This document shows, in pieces, positions 53,149 through 64,000 of a stretch of DNA of 64,000 nt. The notes under the pieces were generated by a model that worked only from the letters and a program-made list of their open reading frames with translations, was not told the DNA's origin and did not search any database. Source of the DNA: Owenia fusiformis (taxonomy: Eukaryota; Annelida; Polychaeta; Sabellida; Oweniidae); the NCBI GenBank assembly GCA_903813345.2, contig CAIIXF020000001.1, positions 38,099,366 to 38,163,365 on the forward strand, written 5' to 3'. Each line of letters begins with the position of its first letter. Position 1 is the stretch's first letter. The translations under genes were made by a program, and so were the position numbers.

Positions 53149-53539
53149 CAGTCAGTGGTAATCCACTCTAGTGTCGCTTTGAAAAACGATTTTATGTCGC
53201 AAAAAAATCCTATTTTCGTTGTATTAGCCAAATTAGAAATAAAATGATCAATTCCACTCCCTCATTTCTACATTATATCTGCGCATGCTCGCATATTTAA
53301 TTAGCACAACGAAATAAATAAATGGCCCCCGACAGCGAATTGTCAACTCGGGAGTTTTTCAGCTAATTTCTACATTTTTCGAAATGAGTTTCGTAATATG
53401 CATAGTGTCGAGTGGTAGAATGATGTTTTAGGAAACTAAAGGTGTTTTTTCGAGGGGGATGCGTAGGAGCTTGAATCTGAAGGGAAAGACACCAGGTCGT
53501 AACAATAATTCCTAAAAGATGATGGATTACCACTGACTG
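53149..53539. mobile_element. MITE with TTAA (or TTTAA) target duplication
   Basis: Perfect terminal inverted repeats CAGTCAGTGGTAATCCA, flanked by TTTAA on each side (53144-53148 and 53540-53544). The 391-bp body is non-coding. TTAA duplications point to piggyBac or Kolobok-like transposases; the termini differ from the TTAA element at 4487. Confidence 0.85.
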
Positions 53540-54995
53540 TTTAAGAACCTTATATAATGTTCATATATAATCTACACAAATAATATTTAAAATTTCGTGC
53601 AATGGGACTTATATAGTCGAAATAGAAAATTACATATATTTTAAAAGTGAATCATCAAAAAGCCAGGAAACAAAAATGCTGTAGCTTCAAGTCAATTTTT
53701 TAGAGTCTGATATTCAAAAGGCTCAGATGCTTTCACATATGATCTCTAGGCATTCAAACAATTTGCATGAGTTAAAACTAAGTCACTGGAGCATGGGGGA
53801 AACAAATGAAAGATTGCATATACGAGGGTTGTCCCAGAAGTAATGCACTATATGCTCTAACTTTCTTAAATATTCTTCAATTCAGCTGAAATTTTGTGAA
53901 TATAACAATTGAAGTTTTATCTATTATATCCAGAAGTGTCAGCATCAAACATTAATATTAAGTCTTGATATGGTTGCTATAACAACATGGGGGTAGGGGT
54001 GGGCGGGGCAGGTACCAATTTTTCTAATTATGAAAAGATCCAAAGTGTTATTTTATTAATATTTCTTTCCTTTAAATGGTCAAAATGTTTAGGAAATTGT
54101 TAAATTTATTCAACATGATGTTAACCAAGTACAAATAATGACATTTAGCACTGTGATGTCATAATACCACATTTCAATAGTCACGAATTCGAATACAGTC
54201 ACAGTCAAGAAATTGCAAAAATGGCTGCAATTATTACCTGAAAACAGAAGGCCTTGCGTTTGGTGGCCTAACCAGTGGTATTGCACCTATAGGTTGCAAA
54301 GATATGTGATGTCTCAGGTTAAAAGTGAAGTTCAGGTAGAACATTTCATAACCATTGCCATTATGTTCTTATTTTTCTTGAGGCTCATCAAATACCATTA
54401 TTCCATTTATGTTTACTGTACATCCTCTAGTATATTAGAGTTGAATTAGAACCAGATACTATGGTTTCAAAGTACCCTGGGCCCCAGATACTGCAGGTGA
54501 TAACTTGTAGATGGAGGTCTATTAAAGATGCAAACTCAAGACTTGAAAAGGGTAGTTACAAGGCTTATTGGCCATGATATTTTATCACAAGTTTTATGTT
54601 TGAACAGGTGATATTGTTCTTGTGCATTCCAACCCCTATAGTATGCAGACTTTTACATTATATAGTCTTGTATCTACCCTTTCCAATAATTTGATTTTCC
54701 CTCTTAAAAAGAGCATCACCCCTAGTCTGGGTTCTACTCCAAAAGTTTGACTATAAACTAGGGTTTGACTGCATCTCTTAATATCAGAGTCTCTTGGCAT
54801 CAGAGTAAAGCCTCAGTCTCATTTGCTTGCTCTATGGCAGATTGGCAGGCATACGGAGGATGTAGTTTTACAAAATCAAAATTGAAAATCTACACTGTAC
54901 AGCTTATCCCTATGTTTTATGCTGCATATTTCTCTTGATTTTGGGAAGCTACACCCACTGTATGGTTGCAGTAGATCAAATTTAACAATTTGACT
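53540..54995. other. Gene-poor stretch with a mariner-like end
   Basis: TACGAGGGTTGTCCCAGAAG at 53820-53839, followed by TAATGCA, resembles the terminal repeat of mariner-type elements. I found no matching opposite end and no transposase. The 78-codon frame at 54213-54449 is not recognised. Confidence 0.4.
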
Positions 54996-55264
54996 CAGGC
55001 ATTATACACCCCCTATCTGGGGTTTGATGATCAAATGTAACTGAGGCATTATACACCCCCTATCTGAGGTTTGATGATCAACTGTAACTGAGAAATTATA
55101 CACCCCCTATCTGGGGTTTGATGATCAAATGTAACTGAGGCATTATACACCCCCTATCTGAGGTTTGATGATCAAATGTAACTGAGACATTATACACCCC
55201 CTATCTGGGGTTTGATGATCAAATGTAACTGAGGCATTATACAACCCCTATCTGTGGCTTGATG
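54996..55264 (+). repeat. 47-bp tandem repeat, about 5.7 copies
   Basis: The unit GGCATTATACACCCCCTATC, followed by TGGGGTTTGATGATCAAATG and TAACTGA, repeats at exact 47-bp spacing (55001, 55048, 55095 and so on). Alternating GGGG/GAGG variants suggest a 94-bp higher-order unit. Confidence 0.95.
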
Positions 55265-58200
55265 CAAGACTTATTTATATAGGTTTATATGTTAACTGAT
55301 TTTGGTGCTCTTAAAAGAACAATACCCATGAGTGTTGCTAAACTGATTTCATCATGTTTGACAATATAAATGACTCTATTCATTAATAAATGTGCTATCA
55401 TAGTGAACAAGAGATAAGCAGGTTTGGTTAGTATTGTTCAAGATAACGTTCTAGTGCAAAGGTATTGGATGTAAGTTTGGTGCGCTGTACCACCAGTTCA
55501 TCACTTGGCCAAAATATTACACTCTTAATTCACATTTATTTCTCTCTTTTGCTCCATGACCTGAATAAAGTATATCATTTTCAGTTATAGAACACAGTTT
55601 AGAGGCTTAACCATATGGCAGTTTACTTTTCTCGTTGTTAAATCTTTTTGTCTTCTCTCTATTATACAGAAAAATATGTGTCTATCTTGAGATTTACGTA
55701 TGGATGTATACTGTTCTCCCAGGTTCATAAGTACATTGATTATGTTGACAACACTGGAGTGGTCTTTGACAAGATAACATAAGAAAAAGACAATGTAGTT
55801 GCTTGAGTGTTCTTATAACTCTTATGTCCTATTGTCTCAGACAATTAACTGTGTCAGTGTCTAATTACGCATTGGTTTAGTTGCGCATTTGCATGTTTCT
55901 TCCCTGTTTCATGCCAACTAGACACAGCTTAACTCTAATTGTCTTTATAATCCCCATTGGCTTATTACTAAGCAGAACCGGCACACAACTTCCACAAAAG
56001 AGGTGATTACAATATTGGGAAAATATTTTTACGATTCTCGTTTGGTTTGAATAATTGAGCAGTCTTTTTTACATTGAGATTCAAACTCACATCATTGAAG
56101 AACTAAATAAAATAGAAATCCAGAATTGAGAATATATGTGATATAGGCTTTGAATTCTTCAATAGCTTTAGAATTGGGAGTAAAATGTTATTTTAATGGT
56201 CAGTTTCTCTTATTTATTATGCATCAGTAGATCCAAGAATCACTTGCTCAAGGAAAAGGTCTCTTGATGTTCACGTATTATTGTGTACACTTAATTCTGA
56301 GATAAACATAACTATGGGTCATTGTGACATCATCATCATCACGGTTTCTGCATAATTCCCAGGCATTACAATTGCTTATCCTATTAGATTTTCTCAGTAA
56401 GATTATATTACTTATTGTTTCTAATTAATGATTCAATAAAGTTAACTGCCCGAATTAGTCTTGCCCCAAGACCACTCTGACTGAGAAGAGGTAGTCTTGC
56501 TTAAGACCCTGGACCCCTCCCCCCTGGTCTATATGTTGTGTTGGTGAATGAAGTACATAATACAGGGGGAAGGTCCATAGTCTTGAAGCAAGACTAGAGA
56601 ATAAGGGGGAGGGTGGGGAGTTTAATGTGAGACTATGCTCAAGTTTAACTTCATACATATATGCTATGGTATGGCAAGAGGACACGAGAGGAAGTGTTTG
56701 ATTATTACAGGATATTATTTAAGATATATCAAGGTTTTTGATTTTTAGGATACTCTCTCTTGCTTTCACGTGCATATATGTTGAGATTGTTGAATATGAA
56801 ATTTAAAATAGATTTTTTTATCCAAAAATCGTGTCATTTAAGTAACCTTAAGTAGGATAAACAGCTTACTTACATGCATTTTAAACATTTTGCATGATCA
56901 TGTTTAAATCCATTTGTTTATCCCCCTGAGTTTTTAAACTGATTACATATGTGATTATATGTTTTTTGGCCACAGCTCAGCAGATAATGCTCAGTCCTGG
57001 GGTGAGTAAGTAATACATCCCACTTCAACAATAAAGTTTATGATCAAGAACAAGAAAGCAAGCTGGGTTATTTTGCAGAGCATGTAGTTAAAGTTTACCT
57101 TAACTCAGTTGGTGTTTTCTTTTATTTTTATTGAATTAATTTCTACGATCATGTTCACTTACTTCATGTCAAATTGTATATCAACACTTTAAATCTGATT
57201 TTTAGTTAGGCTCCCGCAAATTTTGAATTATTGAGCTTAAAGTATTATCCATAAAAATAACAACAGTAAATTAGATTTTCTGTGATTAAATTAAATTTTG
57301 ACGTCCTTGATTTTAATCTTAATTTTAATTATGCAGTTTTCATAGTGTCAGTTTTCTCTTCCTGAGATATCTCTAATCAAAGGCTCCAAAGTTTTATACA
57401 GGAAGTGAGATAATTGGTTGACTTGATTACAATGCAATAAAGCATACAGGGAAAGGTGATAGACGCATGTTGATAGAGAAAGGTATGAAAATACGGTAGC
57501 ATATGGTACTAAAGCCTACGTATAAACTGCTCATATTTTTGAAGACTACTTCCAGCTTATAATCAGAACAGATTAGCCTAGAATCGCTTATCTGACATGA
57601 TATTATTCATAATAATTATTTGATAGATTGAGAAAATGAGGCAAAGTACCATCTTGGAGATCTAATGTATGAAGTTTCTTAGTAAGCATGATACTCTGTA
57701 ATTATTTTCATTTTGAAAGTCGTTCTATATGTTCTTTGAAATGGTGCATACTGACGGGTGACTTTTCAATTTCCTTTCCCGAGAATTTGATTTGTGATTC
57801 ACAATATTTCAAGAAATGTATCTTACATCATTAACAATCAATATTCAGTTTTCTTATTTTTTGCATATATGAAAGTCCGAGATGACCTTAATACGGATAT
57901 TATGCAATGTTGACTATATTTCATCCTGCACTATGCTTACTATAAAGTAGGTTATCTCTCACTGATTGAAGCATGTCTGTTTCTAGAGATTAGTAGGATA
58001 TAATTCTATTATGTAATCTTCTATCTTCCCCCTGGGTGGTTTGCCCTAGTTTGTTTTGCTTGTGATAATTAAAACCAAAAGAAACAGTAGGACTACCTAC
58101 AATACAGGGACAGATTTAAAAGGGGGCATTTCAAACTCTAGTTTTCAACAATTCTTCTTCAGTAATATAGATCTTACCCAATATTTCATTTTTGTAATCA

Positions 58201-59411
58201 TGGTTTGAAGGCTGCATGTACTTGAACCCATCAAAGTAATCATCACTAAAATATTGTTAAAGAAAAAATAATACATCCAGAACATAGGTTTGGGAAGTTA
58301 GTTGAAGCATCGACTTATTTGAGTCGTTGTGGTTAAAAGTATGTCCTTTAGTGCACCTCTTTCTACATATTCAACCTACAAGGTACATAATCATATATTT
58401 GCTAATTCTGTTAATTCTTCTTTTTCTAATTAATGCTTTTATTTATGATCTCTATTGATTAATCAACAATTATATTTGAATTTTATTTGAGAATGTGAAA
58501 GTCCTTTTGAAACGATCCCTTTGTGAACATGTGAATTTACATGAGATAAGAAGATATGCATCACACCAATCTATGATACATAATACATGTACTAATATAT
58601 AAGAGAAGCAAGAAGGGGGCTAAGATTAAACATATTAAGCCTTCTATTATCACTTTGATCACACATGAGACAAGGATACCCCTTAGTCACTAACCCAGTG
58701 GAAGACTGTCAAGGAAGACATACAACAGTGCTCCAGCAAATCAGGATCAAGGCAAAAAGACAATTAATTGCCAGGACACATTATAGATATTGTCATTCTT
58801 CTTATGGATCTGCATTTTTATTAGAAGTAGTTAATATTTACAACATTTGCAGAGATCCAGGTAAGATGTTCATTGTTTTTTTCTTTTTGGAGTTTTTGTA
58901 TTTAGTTGTTGTTATTACTACTTCTTAGGATAACATATACCATAGTTTAAAAGAGTATATATAGGTTTCAAGGATTTTTGTAAAGAAGGACTCAATATCA
59001 CAAATTCAAAATGTGAATATATATATATATGACTATATGATACGTAAAAATTGTCAACCTGCCAAAGTGAATCATTTCAATAACTACTGATTAGAGTATC
59101 AAAAAATGAGGTGATAATTGATTATAGACTATTGTTTTCATAGTGATTACAAGCAATATTGTGCTTAGTGTCATAACAACAGGTTCCTATGATCATAGCT
59201 TTAACATCTTCTCATGAGTCTACTACATGCGGTTTTCCATCGTAGATCTAGCTAATTTCTTAACTGGCTTTTTCATATATAGGTAAATCTGGATAGAAAT
59301 ATTATATAGTATTATCTTTTTGGTAAATAGTGTGGATGGACTTTTAATTTGGGCTTTACTAGTTGAAAAGGTATGTTGTCTTTTGTATTAATTTAACTAT
59401 TATGATGGATG
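55265..59411. other. Gene-poor stretch
   Basis: AT-rich. A possible 26-bp microexon at 56976-57001 (GGCCACAG|CTCAG ... TGGG|GTGAGT) and an open segment at 58665-58860 ending at GATCCAG|GTAAGA were noted, but neither has protein support. An (AT)n tract lies at about 59010-59028. Confidence 0.5.
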
Positions 59412-59806
59412 TAGAGTCCATTTCACTGCTTCATTTCGTCAGTAGAACGGCAAAAATAAGAAATTGGGAGACTATTGTGCAATAATATATGGAAAAGTAT
59501 ATTCATAATGTACATGAATGACATTTGTATATTTCAGATTTTTTAGTTTTTTGTGCAATAAGCCTGTGCCGTCTTGTAATTTGAAGAATTTCGGCCATGT
59601 TAATCTTATTGAAAATAACATGGCAGAGAAACATCCAAATATAAGAGGCCACACACTTTATAAGCCAAACTAGAAGCAATCCAAGATATACAAATGTCAT
59701 TCATGTACATTATGAATATACTTTTCCATATATTATTGCACAATGGTCGCCCAATTTCTTATTTTTGCCGTTCTACTGACGAACTGAAGCAGTGAAATGG
59801 ACTCTA
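59412..59806. mobile_element. Long-TIR MITE, copy 2, flanked by TA
   Basis: TAGAGTCCATTTCACTG at the left and CAGTGAAATGGACTCTA at the right are perfect inverted repeats including the terminal TA. The arms pair for about 180 bp (CAATTTCTTATTTTTGCCGT with its complement; GACATTTGTATAT with ATATACAAATGTC). The overlapping minus-strand frames are not genes. It matches 20007-20377 throughout and is the better preserved copy. Confidence 0.9.
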
Positions 59807-62740
59807 GTATAACAATTTGTTAAACAAATTAACTTGGAAAAGTTCAATCTTTTCTGTATAAAGTCTTATTAGTGTAATAATCTTTTCATAGAGACTTGAA
59901 AGTTCAAGTTGTTAACATTCTAAGAACTTATCTAAGAATAGAATTGATGAGGTCCTGAAGTATTATATCTGCTGACACTCTTAGATCTTAGGAGACATAC
60001 CCTGCTATTATCAGCTCATACTCAGCCCTCTAACTATGATAGATCATTTTACAGTTTGGTATTCAGCCAATCAGAAAATGCAGATGGTCGTGCTAGTATG
60101 TTTACACATTTATATTACCATCTTTGAGAACAGTAGAATCTGTTTGGCTCATTGAGTTCATAGGTTTATCAGTAGCATTAAGAGTATGTGACAAAGTAGA
60201 TAACTCTTTCAAGGGTAGGAAAGACAGAAAGAAGACATAAAAATGATGTGACATAACTGGACAAAGTGATTCAAGCCCTGAGATACTGAGAAAAGGAAGC
60301 AGGCAATTAGCCGAGCATCTCTATCGAATTTACCGACATGAAATTTCATTTAGCTTGATGAAAGGAGGTTAATAACATTTCTTTTGATATAAGGAGGGGT
60401 GCCATCTTCTTAGTCTTGAAAGGGGTGAAGATAAGTGAGTGGCTTTATGTTTTATTGGACTCAGTTGCGAATATGTCTGATGAAGGATCTCTTGAAGAGC
60501 TCTAATTGCCACATTAGGTTTACATTGTTGCCTGCATGCTCAGGATACATTTATCTTAAAGGAAATGTAATAGAAAAATAAATCTTTACAATGAATTATT
60601 TTTACTCAAGACTGGTGATTTTTATCCTTGGTAAAAGCTTGATTTAATGTACATGTATGTTCTTGATAATTCAAGAAAAGAGATAATTCCTTGAACCAAC
60701 CAATATGCAGTATTCAGGGTGTGCCATTAGAACATCTTTACACTTTACATTTTATTTTACATAATAGGAACTTTAAGCTACCATAGACATCTCTCATTAA
60801 GGGCTATGGAAGCTACTTCAAAATGATGAAGATATGTAGGTAGATATAAATTTCAAGGCACGATATTTTCTAAAATGCCACCAGGTCTGTAAAATAGATC
60901 TGGTATATTAAGTGAAACATAATGTAATTTCTGATGATCGACTCTCACTTACTAAAAGGTAGATTAACTTCTTTACCTGATTAAAGTACTTTCCACACTT
61001 AACTCCCATTGAATTTAATGAGCCAATTTTGAAGGGTCTTTCACATGGGTTTATTGGCGGTTCAGGCCTTAATGTAATCTCATTGGTCTCTTATAGGATT
61101 ATCTCATGGATTATGATGTAATGGGACAATTGAATTTGGGGCTCAGTTGTCTGACTTTGCGTGCAAATGGACATCATTGAACGCAACCTGAAATCAACCA
61201 AATGTAAATGCTAACTTGGAAATAAATTTGTGTTAAAGTTATCAAAGCTAATTGCGTACATGGGAAATGGCCAGTTTCGGAATGTTTATGATGCATGATT
61301 AGATTGGATATCAAAGTGAAAGAATAATTTAGGAGAACATCATATTTCATGAATGAAGCCTCATGCTGCTCCAGTCATTACATAAAGGGAGTGTTCTATA
61401 CTTTTAAGTAAGTAAGTTAAGGCATTATTTGGATTAGTTTATATACTATTAGAGGTTGTCATCTTAAAGATGTTTGTGACAGGTAATCTCTCTTTTGGTG
61501 ATAGAGATTGGCCTTTATATACATATCCAGCATTTGATTGGTTGGATGATTCCCCCAATCTGTGTCCGTGAATCGTCACTCATCTTTGAATCGTCATCAG
61601 TCATACTGATTGGTATGGTGAAATATGGTGATCTATTCAATGCAATTTAGGAAGCATTGATCTTTTGTTTAAATCAAAAAGAGCAATTCTTATTCATTGC
61701 ATTGAAGTGCAGTATCTAAGGTGTGAACTGGGTAGCTCATGTATCTTATCTCTAGGCCAAGTGGCTAAAGAATATGTTGAGTTTTATAGGTTATAGGTTG
61801 AGATAGTACCAAGTATAAACCAGCTAGCTTATCGCTTACTTGTCAGCAGGAATCAAATTAATGGTCACTATTTTGATTCTCTTCTTATTGTTATATTATC
61901 TCTCAAACACAAGGATTTTTTAATGTGCTATCTTTACCTTGTAAGTATTAAAGTTAGATTTCATGATTTATGCTTGCTTCGATATTGTAACTTTCTTTTC
62001 AAATATAGTTTTATTTCAAAAATATTTTTATTATGATAGTACATATAGAGTAGTTAACAATCAGTTATAGTCATCAAAATATCTACTAAGATCCTGCACA
62101 TAGTACCTGATAATACGCTACTTATTTTTAAGGGTTTATTATATTGAATTGATTTAGCTAAGTCAGTTTCACTTTATGTTGCTAGTTTCACTTTGAACTT
62201 TTGTCCATTGCCGGAACTACTTTCTTGAGTAGATTGCCTCTCAGTTTGGCTTTTATATACATAAGGTTGCTGGATAAGTGGGTTTAGTCAGCCTACTTAT
62301 TTATATGAAATAACTGTGTTTGCGTGACATAACAATACCAACAATTTCTTTTGTGCTTATTCAGATGCAAATGAATTTGATATCGTCCTTGAAGATATGA
62401 AAACTTGACCAAGATTTTAATATTTTTGCAAGAAAAGTAATATTATAGATTTTGATAATTTTATGCAATTAAAAACATAGAGAGGAAGAATCTATATAAT
62501 TTTCTGCATTAGCATATTTTGTACTTTATTTAACTACTGTACATCATCAGTATTACATTAAAATGAAAGTTGAATTCAAATTCACTCAAATAAGGAAGTT
62601 AATGTTTTATCTAAATATTAAAACATGGGATCAAATAATGAACTGGGATTTCCTGGCTAATCCTCTCGTTAGCATGTAAACTTACTTGCTTTTCAAACTA
62701 GAATATTATAAAGTACTACTGTATATCACAAAATCTCCAG
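59807..62740. other. Gene-poor stretch
   Basis: AT-rich; contains the 59998-60090 segment similar to 52648-52740. No supportable exon. Confidence 0.5.
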
Positions 62741-62815
62741 CCATACATAATTTACCTGAATAAGCAGTTAACTGAAGATGCCAGAACAAAGACTGAACAT
62801 GCTTTTAGAAATGAG
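62741..62815 (+). CDS. Candidate first coding exon of the plus-strand gene
   Basis: A 75-bp segment with an acceptor AAATCTCCAG|CC and a strong donor ATGAG|GTAAGA. An ATG at 62778 with G at -1 and A at -3 opens MPEQRLNMLLEM and splices in phase 2. An in-frame stop (TGA then TAA) upstream fits a 5' UTR junction. The peptide is too short to recognise and there is no downstream exon in the window to confirm it. Confidence 0.25.
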
Positions 62816-64000
62816 GTAAGAAACAGCTTCTTTCACAGAGATTTATGTTTTCTAAATAATTAAGATCACTGTTTATTATTAATTTCAAAACAAACATGTA
62901 TGCTTGATTCTTAATGTGTTGACTTTATATGTATAATTTTCAAGACTTAAGCACCTGTTCATAAAAAGCTTAATTAAAAAATTCTCATCATTGTCTAGAT
63001 GGTTAATATGTACATTAACACACATTCTTTTTGATTTTATTTCTCCAACACTTCTCATGTAATCTCAATCAAAAGGTGCATAAGTTCAAATGTGCAACGT
63101 CATGAAACTTGCACTGGTCTTTACAGCAGAATCCAGGCTCTGCCTATATGATTAGGAATTTGATGCACGCCATATATAATGTACCAGTTTGTGTTTCTTG
63201 ATGGACAGTCCCATCAGGACAGGTGGAATATGCTAGCAATCTATAAACTCACACTGGGAGTCTAATGGAAACTTTCACCAAAATGTTCTCTTGTAATTAA
63301 AATACGGTCATATCCCCTGTTACCATGCATACCAGCAACTGATCTATGAGCATGTGCAATCAAAGTTACCCTTTACCAGAGTCTGATGCCATCTTGATAT
63401 TTTAAATAAAACATATATGCAATATTTAGGATCTCGTCCATACGTATTCAGATTTTATAGTAAAAATCATACTTAAATATTTTAACTAGTATTCAATTCA
63501 TATTTAAATGCACATTAAGGCAATAAGAGATCCATTTGAGATCATTAGGATATTATCAGGATAAAAGCTGTAAAATCATCTGTAAATATCAGAGGGGAGT
63601 GTGATTATATTAGAGGCTGATAGCAGGGTAATTAATAAAAAGAATTTCATTTTTGGTTAAGTGTCAGTAAGGTGGCAAGGGCAGGGGTTAGTTGCTCCTT
63701 GAAAAGGATTTGACACGAGACACAGGACTTTAAGGAAGTTTACAGGTAAGGTGTATTACTATATTATTCTCTATAGCAACCACATTTGTTATTGTCTTTT
63801 TGTGACATATGTCATGACATATTCTTTGTCATAAAGTATATGCATTGTCAAAAAAGCTGAGGTCAAAGTTTTTCGTTTTGTTGTTTCTGGAGGTGGTTTC
63901 TCAGAAAAGTTATATATCATGATTCCTTACAGTCAAAATGACATGTTTAGTGACAACTTTGAATCTAAAAAATAAGCAATTGAGAGATTCTGTTATATAT
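62816..64000. other. Right-edge stretch
   Basis: AT-rich. A segment ending TTTACAG|GTAAGG at 63746 is donor-like, but its open frame starts only just upstream, after a stop. Nothing else supportable before the edge. Confidence 0.45.

Noticed and set aside
54213-54449. 78-codon frame near a mariner-like end
   Set aside because: No transposase motif (no D,D spacing, no WVPHxL-type block), and the mariner-like end has no partner.
58665-58928. 87-codon frame ending at a GATCCAG|GTAAGA donor
   Set aside because: The frame begins at a TTG codon, no acceptor with a good tract was found at a matching place, and the peptide is unfamiliar. Possible but too weak to call.

Overview
The window is AT-rich animal nuclear DNA. 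One spliced gene can be read with confidence: a minus-strand molybdenum cofactor sulfurase (MOCOS) of 13 exons. Coding exons of 77 to 710 bp with GT/AG borders are separated by introns of up to 8.2 kb, and the introns are full of small transposon-like repeats. Conserved protein blocks, intron sizes and the frequent TACATGTA-type motifs suggest a marine invertebrate (deuterostome or lophotrochozoan). I cannot name the species from sequence alone.

Left third, positions 1 to 22407 (minus strand): MOCOS runs from a start codon at 22407 to the left edge, where exon 13 is cut. The 13 exons join in one open frame of 922 codons, and every exon phase agrees. The protein has a NifS-like class V aminotransferase (PLP) half and a C-terminal MOSC half. 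The Schiff-base lysine block, the CNTGACQ cysteine block and the MOSC cysteines are all visible. Only about the last 30 to 40 residues and the 3' UTR should lie outside. Two low-complexity insertions, one in exon 3 and one in exon 8, make the protein longer than usual. The introns hold a 1.6-kb array of 134/148-bp repeats packed with AGGTCA-type half-sites, long foldback elements, and several short inverted-repeat transposon-like elements.

Centre, 22408 to about 22801: a compact region that looks like a bidirectional promoter. MOCOS leaves to the left. To the right, a GC-richer, non-coding, exon-like segment ends in a good splice donor at 22801/22802.

Right two thirds, 22802 to 64000: no convincing protein-coding gene on either strand. 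The simplest reading is a very long first intron or 5' UTR region of a plus-strand gene whose coding part starts near or beyond the right edge. A spliced ATG-containing exon candidate at 62741 to 62815 fits but is not proven. This half holds many dispersed repeats: two copies of a Mutator-like MITE with perfect 9-bp target duplications plus a shrunken third copy, a TTAA-flanked MITE, three copies of a 'CCCGTAGCCAGG' inverted-repeat family (a fourth lies in a MOCOS intron), an intact long-TIR MITE related to one in a MOCOS intron, nested palindromes, and several short tandem arrays.

No rRNA, tRNA, CRISPR or prokaryotic features were seen. All family names beyond MOCOS rest on termini and target duplications seen by eye, not on database searches.
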